Of a stretch of DNA of 43,589 bases, positions 1 through 8,640 are shown piece by piece. Below the pieces are notes generated by a model. The model saw only the letters and a program-made list of their open reading frames with translations, did no database searches and was not told where the DNA came from. A program made the position numbers and the translations under genes. This stretch comes from Pseudomonadota bacterium (GTDB taxonomy: Bacteria > Pseudomonadota > Gammaproteobacteria > Burkholderiales > Gallionellaceae), in assembly GCA_021782365.1 (NCBI GenBank), contig JAJXVB010000014.1:1-43589 (forward strand), given 5' to 3'. How positions within the stretch are numbered: position 1 is the stretch's first letter; each line of letters starts with the position of its first letter.

Positions 1-40
1 GCTCTATCAGCGTAAAGCCGGCATTGAATTTCGATTTCAT
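1..40 (-). CDS. Type IV prepilin or pseudopilin, N-terminus only
   Basis: A partial gene starts at the ATG at 40 and leaves the window at position 1. The 13 visible residues are MKSKFNAGFTLIE. The GFTLIE segment is the hallmark class III signal of type IV pilins, minor pilins and type II secretion pseudopilins: prepilin peptidase PilD cuts after the glycine and methylates the new N-terminal Phe, and the Glu at mature position 5 guides filament assembly. A GAGG ribosome binding site lies 5 nt before the ATG, which supports the start. The leader is short (8 residues), as expected for the family. Whether it is a major pilin, a minor pilin or a type II secretion subunit cannot be decided from this fragment. 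The pilMNOPQ cluster further along makes a pilus role plausible. Confidence 0.8.
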   Translation of the reverse strand, partial: MKSKFNAGFTLIE

Positions 41-114
41 GATCGCCTCAAAAATATCTCACGCTCAGAAGATACTGAAAAGAAGCTATGCGTGCCATAA
101 GCAAAGGGTTAAGC

Positions 115-126
115 GGGGGGGGGGGG
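115..126. repeat. G12 homopolymer in the 41-213 intergenic gap
   Basis: Twelve consecutive G residues sit in the intergenic stretch between the prepilin start (40) and the AsmA-like stop (214). The tract begins 75 bp upstream of the prepilin ATG, and on that gene's strand it reads C12. Tracts of this length are prone to slipped-strand mispairing and also to sequencing error. I see no other gene and no convincing terminator in this 173-bp gap. Confidence 0.9.
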
Positions 127-213
127 CGACAAACGGTTGGAGCCCGTGAATTCATCGCAATGTCGCCGACGAACGGAAAGTTTAAGCCGACGAAGGAGCT
201 GGACCAAACGGCA

Positions 214-2400
214 TCATCTGAAAAGCCCCTTCAGGCTGTCCTTCAGCTGCTCTTCCGCCCTGCCCTTGATCTGCTTCTTGGCTTCATCTAGCTTCTGTTT
301 TGCCGCCTCGGTCGCCATCGCGCCGAAATCCAGCGTGTACTTGAGCTTTGAAAAAGGACCTTCGATGCGCACGGGTACGGTGATCCCTCGCACCTGGTCC
401 AGCCCGCCCTGCCCTTCCAGCGTGCCTGCGAGCATGACCTTGGCAAGATAGTTCATGCGGCCCTCCCCTATGTCGATGTCGCCAGAACCCGCTGCGCGAA
501 TCAGCGGGGACTTGAGCGCCAGATCCTCGTTGTGAGCGACCCCATGGTTAATTTTGAAAGTCCCCTTGAGTTCGGAAAAATCCGTCTTCTGGCTCTGGTC
601 CGAAAGCGCTGTCTGCTGACCTGTCAGCATGCCCTTCGCATCGCGCAATTTCTGCGCGATGTTGATACCCGTGATCGCGCCATCCGCAAGATGCAGCGAC
701 ACATTCCCCGACATCGACTTTTTCATGCTGCTCACCCTGTCTCCCTGCATGGAAACCTTGGCCGCAACATTGCCGCTTCCTTCCAGCATGTCGAAGTCCG
801 CAGCGTCGCGGGTCAACGCCGCTATGTCTATTCCGCTAAGGTTCGCATCGACGTCGAACGAAGGGATGGCGTTTGCGTTGACACCCAGGCTGCCGTTTGC
901 ACTTCCCCTGTATAGCCTCGCAGAAAAAGGACTTACAAGAAGATTCCCGTGGTGAGAGGCGATATTGAGCTTCACATCGCTTGCCTTGACGTTTTCAACG
1001 GTAAGTCTGCCCAGGCTTAGGCTTCCATCCAGATTGAGCTTGCGCAGAAAGGAAAGGTCGAAAGGCTTGTCGCTCTGTTCGGCCTTGGCCCTCTTGGGCA
1101 TGTAAAGATCGACGTCGAACTGGTCGAAATCCGCATCGAACTTCACTTCCGGATCAGGAAAACCATATACACCGATTTTTGCGCTGACCCTGCTCTGCAA
1201 GAAGCCTCCCGAAAGCACGGCCTGCAGGGTCTTGCCCTTTCCATCGATGTTTGCGCTTCCCTTCATTTCGCTGCTCACGGGTTTGCCCGGCATGGTATCG
1301 AACTGCCCGTTGACTGTTATATCCAACTGGTTCAAGGTCAGCCGTGTTGAATCCAGGCTTCCGGAAACCGGGGAAGCAAGCCTGAAGTTCAGCGCCTGGT
1401 CCGGCATCTGCAATGCAAGGTTCAGCAAAAGCTTGCTGCCGCTGAAGGACTGCGCATTGCCGGAAAGGTCAGGCAGCGAAAGGCCTGCGACCAGGTTGCC
1501 GTTGTCCAGCTTGGCATCGAATTTCAGATGCTGCGCGGATATCTTCTCCTTCGACGCTTGAAATTCAGGAAGCGAAAGTCTCGCCTCGAAGGGGGAACCG
1601 TTTTGATTCCCCGACGCGTTGAGCTCAAATTCCTTTGCGGATAATGCACGAGATGCAAGGTCTGCCCCCATGTCGCCTGACGCAGTCAGCTTGAGATCGG
1701 AAATGTCCTGCACAGAACCCGTTACCCTAAGTTTGGTCTCGGTCATGGCGTACTGTTTCTTTTCAGGATCGAAGGTCAGCGTACCTGCAAGTTGCGCATT
1801 CAAATCGAGCTGTTTCCCATTGGCATCAGCAGTGAGCTCGAGTTTAACCGGCACGCCATAGGCGATGCGCCCTGTTTCGAGTTTTTCCAAATTGAGCGCA
1901 TACTGCTCGCCAACCCCCTCGTCCAGATAGGAAATGCGCGCATTCTTGAGCAGCACCGATGCGATATCGAACCTGACCTGCTTCTTTCCCTCTTCCTTCT
2001 TTTGTCCAAAGAGATCGTCGAGATTGGTCGTGCCGTCCTTGTGCTTCACGATGTTTGCGGAAAGCCCCTTCACGATCACGTCATCCACGATCAGCTCATG
2101 CCTTAAAAGGGGAAACAGCTCGAGCGATACCTTGACCGTATCCACCGATGCGAAGATCTTTTCGCTCTTGTATTCGAAAAGGGAGACCTTTTCTAAACTC
2201 GCGCCTATGTAGGGAAAGACGCGCAGCCTGATGTCGCCGTCAAGATGGAGCGTGCGCTGGCTGCCTTCTTTCACCGCGCGGATGATTTCACCCTTGTATT
2301 CGTTGGGATTGAAAGTTGCCGCCAGATATCCCACGGTTGCAATGCTCACCGCAAGGATGGAACCTGCACCGAAAAGGCCGTATTTGAGGACTTTTTTCAT
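214..2400 (-). CDS. AsmA family envelope protein
   Basis: About 728 residues. The N-terminus has a short basic segment (MKKVLKYG) and one membrane helix (about residues 7-30), followed by the family-typical NPNEYK segment and a long periplasmic region rich in beta-strand repeats. The C-terminal part (GTFKINHGVAHNEDLALKSP, then GxGDIDIGEGRMNY) is the typical AsmA C-terminal domain. AsmA-like proteins are inner-membrane anchored and are now viewed as part of the bridge-like group (AsmA, TamB, YhdP) linked to lipid transport or outer membrane homeostasis; the exact cargo here is unknown. An in-frame TTG at 2412 could add four residues, but the ATG at 2400 gives the natural start (MKKVL). It lies alone, with the csp gene upstream on the same strand and an intrinsic terminator between them. 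The last residues are Lys/Glu-rich and probably helical. Confidence 0.85.
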   Translation of the reverse strand: MKKVLKYGLFGAGSILAVSIATVGYLAATFNPNEYKGEIIRAVKEGSQRTLHLDGDIRLRVFPYIGASLEKVSLFEYKSEKIFASVDTVKVSLELFPLLRHELIVDDVIVKGLSANIVKHKDGTTNLDDLFGQKKEEGKKQVRFDIASVLLKNARISYLDEGVGEQYALNLEKLETGRIAYGVPVKLELTADANGKQLDLNAQLAGTLTFDPEKKQYAMTETKLRVTGSVQDISDLKLTASGDMGADLASRALSAKEFELNASGNQNGSPFEARLSLPEFQASKEKISAQHLKFDAKLDNGNLVAGLSLPDLSGNAQSFSGSKLLLNLALQMPDQALNFRLASPVSGSLDSTRLTLNQLDITVNGQFDTMPGKPVSSEMKGSANIDGKGKTLQAVLSGGFLQSRVSAKIGVYGFPDPEVKFDADFDQFDVDLYMPKRAKAEQSDKPFDLSFLRKLNLDGSLSLGRLTVENVKASDVKLNIASHHGNLLVSPFSARLYRGSANGSLGVNANAIPSFDVDANLSGIDIAALTRDAADFDMLEGSGNVAAKVSMQGDRVSSMKKSMSGNVSLHLADGAITGINIAQKLRDAKGMLTGQQTALSDQSQKTDFSELKGTFKINHGVAHNEDLALKSPLIRAAGSGDIDIGEGRMNYLAKVMLAGTLEGQGGLDQVRGITVPVRIEGPFSKLKYTLDFGAMATEAAKQKLDEAKKQIKGRAEEQLKDSLKGLFR

Positions 2401-2476
2401 CGCACCCCCCAAGTCAGATGGTGATTATAGCGCCATGCATCGCTTTAAGGATGAGGAATGCGTTTGCAACGGACAT

Positions 2477-2500
2477 AAAAAAACCCGGCTCGGCCGGGCT
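2477..2500 (-). terminator. Intrinsic terminator after csp
   Basis: On the minus strand a GC-rich hairpin (AGCCCGGC, loop CGA, GCCGGGTT) is followed by a run of seven T residues. It lies 20 bp past the csp stop codon and before the AsmA-like gene, so the two genes are probably separate transcripts. Confidence 0.85.
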
Positions 2501-2520
2501 CTTCCATCATGCTAGCAGAA

Positions 2521-2724
2521 CTATGGAGTCTGGATGTTGGAAGCTTGCTTGCCTTTGGGACCCTGAACAACTTCAAAGGTAACCTTCTGGCCTTCTTTGA
2601 GCGACTTGAAACCGCTCATGTTGATTGCTGAGAAATGCGCGAACAGATCCTCACTGCCGTCATCGGGTGTAATGAAACCAAAACCCTTTGCGTCGTTGAA
2701 CCATTTAACTGTGCCAGTTGCCAT
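2521..2724 (-). CDS. Cold-shock protein, CspA/CspD family
   Basis: A 67-residue single cold-shock domain (OB fold) that binds single-stranded RNA and DNA and acts as an RNA chaperone. The RNP1 motif KGFGFI (about residues 13-18) and an RNP2 motif DLFAHF (about 26-31, consensus DVFVHF) are both present, as are the surface Trp (KWF) and the conserved C-terminal [10 protein letters not shown]. The start at 2724 is preceded by AAGGAAG. The gene is divergent from clpS-clpA, the same arrangement as cspD-clpS-clpA in Escherichia coli, so a stationary-phase or stress role like CspD is possible. At 67 residues it is the length of CspA-type proteins and lacks a CspD-type tail. It has a leader of about 100 nt with a terminator-like hairpin (see 2744-2761). 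Confidence 0.95.
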   Translation of the reverse strand: MATGTVKWFNDAKGFGFITPDDGSEDLFAHFSAINMSGFKSLKEGQKVTFEVVQGPKGKQASNIQTP

Positions 2725-2743
2725 GTGATAACTTCCTTACTAT

Positions 2744-2761
2744 AAAAACGGGGCCCCCCCG
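2744..2761 (-). promoter_or_regulatory. Terminator-like hairpin in csp leader
   Basis: On the csp strand the leader reads CGGGG, GGG, CCCCG and then TTTTT, a compact GC hairpin directly followed by five T residues. It ends about 20 nt before the csp start codon, just upstream of the ribosome binding site. It has the form of an intrinsic terminator, or of a structure that could be resolved by temperature or by Csp binding. Function is inferred. Confidence 0.45.
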
Positions 2762-2834
2762 CGAACTGTTTGAATCTAAGATCGCACACGGCAAAACCTG
2801 TCCTGCAGATACTTCGAATCAAACACCAGCGTGT

Positions 2835-2864
2835 ATTTAACTCCCGTTTTGTCAAATTTGTCAA
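2835..2864 (-). promoter_or_regulatory. Candidate csp promoter
   Basis: On the minus strand a perfect TTGACA (2859-2864) is followed after 18 nt by TTAAAT (2835-2840). This would give csp an untranslated leader of about 100 nt, in line with the long leaders of cold-shock genes. A second TTGACA overlaps the spacer, so the exact pair is uncertain. Confidence 0.45.
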
Positions 2865-2893
2865 ATTAATGATTTTCAATCAACAAAACAGAC

Positions 2894-2921
2894 TTGAAAA
2901 AGTAGCGTTAATCGCTAACAT
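2894..2921 (+). promoter_or_regulatory. Candidate clpS-clpA promoter
   Basis: TTGAAA (2894-2899) and TAACAT (2916-2921) are separated by 16 nt and lie 40 nt before the clpS start. They match the sigma-70 consensus at 5/6 and 4/6 positions. Promoter activity is inferred. Confidence 0.4.
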
Positions 2922-2960
2922 AGGTAACCATGATAGTGTCAGAATAGCGGCGTAAGAAAT

Positions 2961-3269
2961 ATGTCCCAGGAACGAGACAGCAATACGGCACTTGCGCCTG
3001 AGCGGGCAAAGACCAAGCCCCCCGGCATGTTCAAGGTGCTCTTGTTTAACGATGATTATACGACGATGGAATTTGTCATAGAGGTCTTGCGGCGCTTTTT
3101 TTCGCTGAACAGTGAACGCGCTCAACAGCTCATGCTCCAAATACACAACCAGGGCTCGGCGGTCTGCGGCATTTATACCCGAGATGTGGCCGAAACCAAG
3201 GTTACCCAGGTAAGTGAGTTTGCACAACAACACGGTCATCCTTTGCGATGCGGTATGGAGGAAATTTGA
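2961..3269 (+). CDS. clpS: ATP-dependent Clp protease adaptor ClpS
   Basis: A 102-residue adaptor that delivers N-degron substrates (N-terminal Leu, Phe, Tyr, Trp) to ClpAP and suppresses ClpA self-degradation. After a flexible N-terminal tail of about 20 residues comes the folded core with the substrate-pocket segment FNDDYTTMEFVIEVL (about residues 29-43) and the conserved His in LMLQIHNQG. The C-terminal stretch GIYTRDVAETKVTQV is the ClpA-facing part. The start lacks a strong ribosome binding site, but no better start is available. It is followed by clpA after one base and the two must be co-transcribed; the clpA ribosome binding site lies inside the clpS 3' end. Confidence 0.97.
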   Translation: MSQERDSNTALAPERAKTKPPGMFKVLLFNDDYTTMEFVIEVLRRFFSLNSERAQQLMLQIHNQGSAVCGIYTRDVAETKVTQVSEFAQQHGHPLRCGMEEI

Positions 3270-3270
3270 A

Positions 3271-5520
3271 ATGATTGCTCAAGATCTAGAAGTGAGTCTG
3301 CATCTGGCATTTGTAGAAGCGCGCCAGAAGCGCCACGAGTTCATCACCGTGGAGCATCTGCTGCTCGCCATGCTTGACAATGCCTCCGCCGCACAGGTTT
3401 TGCGCGCCTGTCACGTGGACATTGAAGAGCTGCGTCAGACTTTGACCGAATTCATAGACAGCAACACGCCCATCGTGCCTGGCGATGGCGAGATGGACAC
3501 CCAGCCGACGCTAGGCTTCCAGCGTGTGATACAACGCGCCATCCTTCATGCGCAATCCGCGAGCAAGAAGGAGGTGTCCGGAGCCAACATACTCGCAGCC
3601 CTCTTCGGCGAGAAGGATTCCCATGCGGTGCATTTCCTGACCGAGCGCAACATCAACCGCCTGGATGTCGTGAACCACATCGTCCACGGCATCGTCAAGG
3701 AGCCCCAGGCCGCACCCGCATCGACGCAGGAGCCTGCGGCAGAGCAGCCCGCCAGCGAAGAAAGCGCGCTGAAGCACTACACGGTTGATCTCAATGCGCT
3801 CGCCTTGTCGGGCAAGATAGATCCTCTGATAGGGCGCGAGCTCGAGCTTGAGCGCGTGATCCAGACGCTTTGCCGCCGCCGCAAGAACAACCCTCTGCTG
3901 GTCGGAGAGGCAGGTGTTGGGAAGACCGCGATCGCGGAAGGACTGGCACGCCGCATCATAGAAGACAGCGTGCCTGACATCCTAAAAGATGCGCATGTCT
4001 ATTCGCTGGACATGGGCGCGCTGCTTGCCGGAACGAAATACCGCGGCGACTTCGAGCAGAGGCTGAAATCCGTGCTGAAGGAGCTGAAGGATGCGCCTCA
4101 CGCAGTCCTCTTCATCGACGAGATACATACGCTGATAGGGGCAGGCTCCGCATCGGGCGGCACCATGGATGCATCCAACCTTCTGAAGCCTGCGCTTTCG
4201 AGCGGCGCCTTGAAGTGCATAGGTGCGACAACCTATCAGGAATACAGAGGCATATTCGAAAAGGATTCTGCGCTGTCGCGCCGCTTCCAGAAGATCGACG
4301 TGTCCGAACCGTCTGTCGAGCAGACCATAGAAATCCTGAAAGGCCTGAAATCGCATTTCGAGCAGCATCACAGCATCAAGTTCAGCGCCGCCGCGATCAC
4401 CAGCGCCGCCGAACTCTCGGCACGTTTCATTAACGACCGTCATTTGCCTGATAAGGCGATCGACGTCCTGGACGAGGCGGGAGCCGCGCAGCGCATACTG
4501 CCCAAATCCAGGCAGAAGAAGGTGGTCGGCAAGCATGAAATCGAGGAGATCATCGCGAAGATCGCGCGCATCCCGGCTCGCACCGTCTCCCACGACGACC
4601 GCAATGCGCTAAAGACGCTGGACCGCGACCTGAAGGCAGTGGTATTCGGCCAGAATGCGGCGATCGACGCGCTGGCCACCGCGATCAAGATGTCGCGCAG
4701 CGGGCTTGGCAATCCAAACAAGCCGATAGGCAGCTTCCTTTTCTCAGGCCCGACGGGCGTTGGAAAGACAGAAGTCGCGCGCCAGCTGGCGTTTGCGATG
4801 GGCATGCCGCTACACCGCTTCGACATGTCAGAATACATGGAACGCCATGCCGTATCCCGTTTGATCGGTGCGCCTCCAGGCTATGTCGGCTTCGATCAGG
4901 GCGGACTGCTCACCGAGGCGATCACCAAGCAGCCCCACAGCGTCCTTTTGCTGGACGAGATCGAAAAGGCTCATCCGGATGTGTTCAACATCCTGCTGCA
5001 GGTGATGGATCACGGAACGCTGACAGACAACAACGGACGCAAGGCGGATTTCCGCAACGTCGTGATCATCATGACCACCAATGCAGGGGCAGAGGCGCTT
5101 AACAAGACGCAGATCGGCTTCACCAAGACTTCCTCGGTGGGCGACGAGATGGCAGACATCAAACGCCTCTTCACGCCGGAATTCAGGAACCGTCTGGATG
5201 CGATCATTTCTTTCGCACCTCTGGACCAGGAAGTCATCCTGCGCGTGGTGGACAAATTCCTGATGCAGCTCGAGGAACAGCTTCACGACAAGAAGGTCGA
5301 GGCCGCCTTCACCGACGCGCTGAAGGCGCATCTCGCGGAGAAGGGTTTCGATCCTCTGATGGGCGCAAGACCTATGGCACGCCTGATACAGGACAAGATC
5401 AGGGCGGCTCTCGCGGACGAACTCCTGTTCGGCAAGCTCGCGCATGGCGGCAAGGTGACCGTGGACATCAAGGACGACAAGATCGTCCTGGAGTTCGAGG
5501 AAGAGTCTGTCGCTGCCTGA
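3271..5520 (+). CDS. clpA: ATP-dependent Clp protease ATP-binding subunit ClpA
   Basis: A 749-residue AAA+ unfoldase that forms a hexamer and feeds proteins to the ClpP peptidase. The start [10 protein letters not shown] at 3271 follows GGAGGAAATTTGA; an in-frame extension into clpS (from 3214) is rejected. Domains: ClpN repeats (about 1-140, adaptor docking), first AAA+ module with Walker [14 protein letters not shown] and Walker [11 protein letters not shown], and second AAA+ module with Walker [14 protein letters not shown] and Walker [15 protein letters not shown], then the C-terminal small domain. The second module carries the IGAPPGYVG pore-loop type motif. Length is close to the E. coli protein (758). 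clpP is not in the window. The gene overlaps the beginning of gluQ. Confidence 0.97.
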   Translation: MIAQDLEVSLHLAFVEARQKRHEFITVEHLLLAMLDNASAAQVLRACHVDIEELRQTLTEFIDSNTPIVPGDGEMDTQPTLGFQRVIQRAILHAQSASKKEVSGANILAALFGEKDSHAVHFLTERNINRLDVVNHIVHGIVKEPQAAPASTQEPAAEQPASEESALKHYTVDLNALALSGKIDPLIGRELELERVIQTLCRRRKNNPLLVGEAGVGKTAIAEGLARRIIEDSVPDILKDAHVYSLDMGALLAGTKYRGDFEQRLKSVLKELKDAPHAVLFIDEIHTLIGAGSASGGTMDASNLLKPALSSGALKCIGATTYQEYRGIFEKDSALSRRFQKIDVSEPSVEQTIEILKGLKSHFEQHHSIKFSAAAITSAAELSARFINDRHLPDKAIDVLDEAGAAQRILPKSRQKKVVGKHEIEEIIAKIARIPARTVSHDDRNALKTLDRDLKAVVFGQNAAIDALATAIKMSRSGLGNPNKPIGSFLFSGPTGVGKTEVARQLAFAMGMPLHRFDMSEYMERHAVSRLIGAPPGYVGFDQGGLLTEAITKQPHSVLLLDEIEKAHPDVFNILLQVMDHGTLTDNNGRKADFRNVVIIMTTNAGAEALNKTQIGFTKTSSVGDEMADIKRLFTPEFRNRLDAIISFAPLDQEVILRVVDKFLMQLEEQLHDKKVEAAFTDALKAHLAEKGFDPLMGARPMARLIQDKIRAALADELLFGKLAHGGKVTVDIKDDKIVLEFEEESVAA

Positions 5521-6403
5521 AGGAACAAGCGACTATCGCGGACGTTTCGCCCCGTCTCCCACAGGTCCGCTGCATTTCGGCTCGCTGATCGCAGCCCTTG
5601 CAAGCTATCTGGATGCTAGGCATCGCGGCGGAACCTGGATCTTGCGCATGGAAGACCTGGATGTTCCCCGCTCTGTGCCAGGCGCGGCGGAGAGCATCGT
5701 GGATACGCTCGCCGCATTCGGCCTCACGAGCGACGAGCCCATGATTTACCAGAGCCTTCGCACCCCGGCCTATGAGATTGCGCTTCAAAAGCTGCGCGGC
5801 ATGAACGCCGCATATCCCTGTTGCTGCACGCGGCGCGAGATCCTGGATTCCGCGCTGCACGGGATCGAAGGCCCGGTCTACCCTGGGACCTGCAGGAACG
5901 GCATCCCAGATGGACGAGAAGGCAAGGCATGGCGCGTGCGCACCGGAGACGAACCCGTCTCTTTCGAGGACATGCTACAGGGCAGGATTTCCCAGAGGCT
6001 CAATCGCGAAGTCGGCGACTTCGTGATCAAACGCGCGGACGGCTTCTTTGCCTATCAACTGGCCGTTGTCATTGACGATGCGGATCAGGGAATCACGCAC
6101 GTGGTGCGCGGTGCAGACCTTCTCCATTCGACGCCACGTCAGATCCATCTGCAAAGACTGCTTGGCCTCCCCACACCGAACTACATGCATCTCCCGGTAG
6201 CGGTGAATGAAAAAGGCGAGAAGCTCAGCAAACAGACTCTCGCAAAACCAGTCGAAAAAGATCCATACACACTTTTCGATGCCTTGGTATTTTTGAGGCA
6301 GGAACCGCCTAAGAGTCTTCGCCGCATCGATGAAATGCTAGGCTGGGGCATGGAAAACTGGAAGCCCGAAAAGGTCACGGGCTGCCAGCAGTTTCCGGTC
6401 TGA
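5513..6403 (+). CDS. gluQ: Glutamyl-Q tRNA(Asp) synthetase GluQRS, unusual start
   Basis: A paralogue of the catalytic half of glutamyl-tRNA synthetase that attaches glutamate to queuosine at the wobble base of tRNA-Asp. Class I signatures are intact: the HIGH-type segment RFAPSPTGPLHFGS, ILRMEDLD, and the KLSKQ motif near residue 235. A zinc-site Cys cluster (YPCCCTRRE and YPGTCRNG) is present. The reading frame containing the HIGH segment is open back to 5459 but contains no ATG, GTG or TTG before the motif; the first such codon (TTG 5642) would delete the active site. The CTG codons at 5513 and 5507 are the only conventional near-cognate choices. The CTG at 5513 lies 9 nt after AGGAAG and overlaps the clpA stop, suggesting translational coupling. 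The exact start is therefore tentative. The protein ends directly against glmM, tail to tail. Confidence 0.88.
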   Translation: MPEGTSDYRGRFAPSPTGPLHFGSLIAALASYLDARHRGGTWILRMEDLDVPRSVPGAAESIVDTLAAFGLTSDEPMIYQSLRTPAYEIALQKLRGMNAAYPCCCTRREILDSALHGIEGPVYPGTCRNGIPDGREGKAWRVRTGDEPVSFEDMLQGRISQRLNREVGDFVIKRADGFFAYQLAVVIDDADQGITHVVRGADLLHSTPRQIHLQRLLGLPTPNYMHLPVAVNEKGEKLSKQTLAKPVEKDPYTLFDALVFLRQEPPKSLRRIDEMLGWGMENWKPEKVTGCQQFPV

Positions 6404-7756
6404 TCAGCTGGATGCCTGTCTCACTTCATCAGCTATCCGGTTTGCGCACTGCTCGACCAGATTCCTGTTCTCCCCCTCAACCATCACGCGCAGCAGGGGC
6501 TCAGTACCGGAAGGCCTGAGCAACACTCGCCCGCTTCCATTGAGTTCGCGTTCGGCCTGTGTGACCGCCTCCCTAACTTTCGGGTTCGCAAGACAATCGA
6601 CGCCCTTGGCGATCTTCACATTGACGAGTATCTGAGGGTAAAGTGTGAGGCCGCTTGCAACCTCGGCCAGCCCCTTATTCTTGGTGCGCAGCGCATGCAG
6701 CACCTCGAGCGCGGACACGATGCCATCGCCTGTGCTGTGCTTGTCCAGACAGATGATGTGTCCCGAATTTTCTCCACCGAGTTGCCATCCCTGCTGCTGC
6801 AGCAACTCCATCACATAGCGGTCGCCAACCTTTGCGCGCATGAACGGGATATCCATCTGCTTCATCGCATGCTCGAATGCCAGGTTCGTCATCAGCGTTC
6901 CGACGACTCCACCCTGAAGCTTGCCCTGCTCCTTCCTGTGCCTCGCGATCACATATAGCAACTGATCTCCGTCGTAAAGCCGACCCGAGCTATCCGCCAT
7001 CACCAGCCGGTCTCCGTCGCCATCCAGCGCAATTCCCAGATCGGCATGATGTTCAAGCACGGCCTTCTGAAGATTTCCGGGAGAGGTCGCCCCATATCCG
7101 TCGTTGATGTTCTTTCCGTCAGGCTGTACGCCTATCGCAAAGACTTCTGCGCCCAGTTCGTGAAAAACGTTGCGCGCAATGTGATACGTTGCGCCGTGCG
7201 CGCTGTCCACCACTATCCTCATGCCGCGCAGGTTCATCGCGGAAGGGAAGGTTCCCTTGCAGAATTCGATGTAGCGTCCGACCGCATCGTCCAGGCGCCG
7301 CGCCTTGCCAAGCTGATCCGATGATTCGATTTCGATCGGCTGATCCATGCCGGCCTCGATTTCCTGCTCTGCGCTATCTGGCAGCTTGCTGCCGCTTGCT
7401 GAGAAGAACTTGATGCCGTTGTCCTCGAACGGATTGTGCGAGGCGGAGATCACGATGCCGGCCTGCAGGCGCAAGGCGCGTGTGAGATAGGCCACGGCAG
7501 GTGTGGGGACTGGGCCCGCGAGGTATACGTCAACACCGGCCGCGATGAGCCCCGCCTGAAGGGCCGACTCCAGCATGTAGCCGGAGATGCGCGTATCCTT
7601 GCCGATCAGCACGGCTGAACGCTCGCCTGCCGTATGCTCGGCACAAGCCAGCACTTTCCCTGCGGCATAGCCCAGCGTCATCACGAACTGCGGCGTGATC
7701 GGAAACTCTCCGACCCTGCCGCGTATGCCATCCGTACCAAAATATTTTCTGCTCAT
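6404..7756 (-). CDS. glmM: Phosphoglucosamine mutase GlmM
   Basis: A 450-residue enzyme that converts glucosamine-6-phosphate to glucosamine-1-phosphate, a committed step toward UDP-GlcNAc for peptidoglycan and lipopolysaccharide. Visible: the N-terminal [10 protein letters not shown] signature, the phosphoserine loop [15 protein letters not shown] (about residues 99-113), the metal-binding DGDGDR loop (about 243-248), the sugar-binding GGENSGH segment, and the C-terminal phosphate-binding [12 protein letters not shown]. Length is normal. Its ATG overlaps the folP stop in an ATGA junction, so folP and glmM are translationally coupled, as in many proteobacteria, where the order ftsH-folP-glmM is common. 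Confidence 0.98.
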   Translation of the reverse strand: MSRKYFGTDGIRGRVGEFPITPQFVMTLGYAAGKVLACAEHTAGERSAVLIGKDTRISGYMLESALQAGLIAAGVDVYLAGPVPTPAVAYLTRALRLQAGIVISASHNPFEDNGIKFFSASGSKLPDSAEQEIEAGMDQPIEIESSDQLGKARRLDDAVGRYIEFCKGTFPSAMNLRGMRIVVDSAHGATYHIARNVFHELGAEVFAIGVQPDGKNINDGYGATSPGNLQKAVLEHHADLGIALDGDGDRLVMADSSGRLYDGDQLLYVIARHRKEQGKLQGGVVGTLMTNLAFEHAMKQMDIPFMRAKVGDRYVMELLQQQGWQLGGENSGHIICLDKHSTGDGIVSALEVLHALRTKNKGLAEVASGLTLYPQILVNVKIAKGVDCLANPKVREAVTQAERELNGSGRVLLRPSGTEPLLRVMVEGENRNLVEQCANRIADEVRQASS

Positions 7757-8574
7757 GCTCTCCCCCTGTTTACCGCATCCCAGACCTTTATCGCATCCAC
7801 CGTTGCACGCACATCGTGCACGCGCAGGATCGCGGCACCTCGTTCGGCTGCGATCAATGCGGCCGCCAGACTCGCGGCCATCCTGTGCTGCGCATCCTGC
7901 CCCGTGATCGCGCCCAGCATGGATTTTCTCGAAAGTCCTGCCAGCAGCGGCACTTTAAGTTTCTTGAACTCTGACAGATTGCCCAACAATTTCAAATTGT
8001 GCTCCAATGTCTTGCCAAAGCCAAATCCTGGATCGATGACGATGCGGTCTATCGCTATGCCCGAGGTTAGCGCCGCATCTATGCGGCCTCCCAAAAATTC
8101 CATCACCTCGGAAACAATGTCGCCATACTCCGGCCGATGCTGCATGGTCTTAGGACTACCCTTCTTGTGCATCAGGCATACGGCGGCATCGCTTTGGGAT
8201 AAGGCATTCATCGCATCAACATTCTGCAGTGCGTCTATGTCGTTGATCATCGCTGCACCCAAAGCGATGCCGGCCTTCATGACTTCAGGTTTGAAGGTAT
8301 CGATAGAGACTGGTACGCCCTTCAAGGCTTCGACGACGGGAAGTACACGGTCCAGTTCTTCCTGCAAACTCACAGGTTCGGCGCCAGGACGGGTCGATTC
8401 GCCCCCGACGTCGATGATGTCGGCCCCTTCTTCGATGAGTTGCATCGCGCGGCTAATCGCAGCCTCGCGATGACTGTAAAGACCGCCATCCGAGAAAGAA
8501 TCCGGCGTGACGTTAAGGATGCCCATCACCAATGGGCGGGAGAGGTCAAACTGGTATGAGCCACAGACGAACAT
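7753..8574 (-). CDS. folP: Dihydropteroate synthase FolP
   Basis: A 273-residue TIM-barrel enzyme of folate synthesis that joins p-aminobenzoate to the pterin diphosphate; the family is the target of sulfonamides. Both family signatures are present: [15 protein letters not shown] (about residues 17-31) and [15 protein letters not shown] (about 52-66). The C-terminal substrate-binding segment ([13 protein letters not shown], then RVHDV) is intact. It lies between ftsH and glmM on the same strand, overlaps glmM by 4 bp, and is separated from ftsH by a 66-bp gap filled by a long inverted repeat. Confidence 0.98.
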   Translation of the reverse strand: MFVCGSYQFDLSRPLVMGILNVTPDSFSDGGLYSHREAAISRAMQLIEEGADIIDVGGESTRPGAEPVSLQEELDRVLPVVEALKGVPVSIDTFKPEVMKAGIALGAAMINDIDALQNVDAMNALSQSDAAVCLMHKKGSPKTMQHRPEYGDIVSEVMEFLGGRIDAALTSGIAIDRIVIDPGFGFGKTLEHNLKLLGNLSEFKKLKVPLLAGLSRKSMLGAITGQDAQHRMAASLAAALIAAERGAAILRVHDVRATVDAIKVWDAVNRGRA

Positions 8575-8636
8575 CAGGAGTGAGGACTGAGGATTGAAAA
8601 TCTGAGCAGCGGCTCAATCCTCAATCCTCGTTCCTG
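8575..8636. repeat. Long imperfect inverted repeat between ftsH and folP
   Basis: Two 23-bp arms (8575-8597 and 8614-8636) are complementary at 20 of 23 positions and enclose a 16-bp loop. The arms are built from tandem GAGGATTGA-like units. The repeat fills almost the entire gap between the ftsH stop and the folP start. It has no T-run, so it is not a standard terminator. It may be a transcript-stabilising hairpin or a small dispersed palindromic repeat. Confidence 0.7.
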
Positions 8637-8640
8637 TATT

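Noticed and set aside
64..130. A sigma-54-like TGGCAC motif upstream of the prepilin gene (minus strand).
   Set aside because: The GC of the -12 element falls 10 rather than 12 nt from the GG of the -24 element, so the strict spacing is not met.
5456..5530. A programmed frameshift making a ClpA-GluQRS fusion.
   Set aside because: ClpA ends at a normal position and the sequence around the stop (GCC TGA A) is not a known slippery site. Coupled initiation at CTG is simpler.
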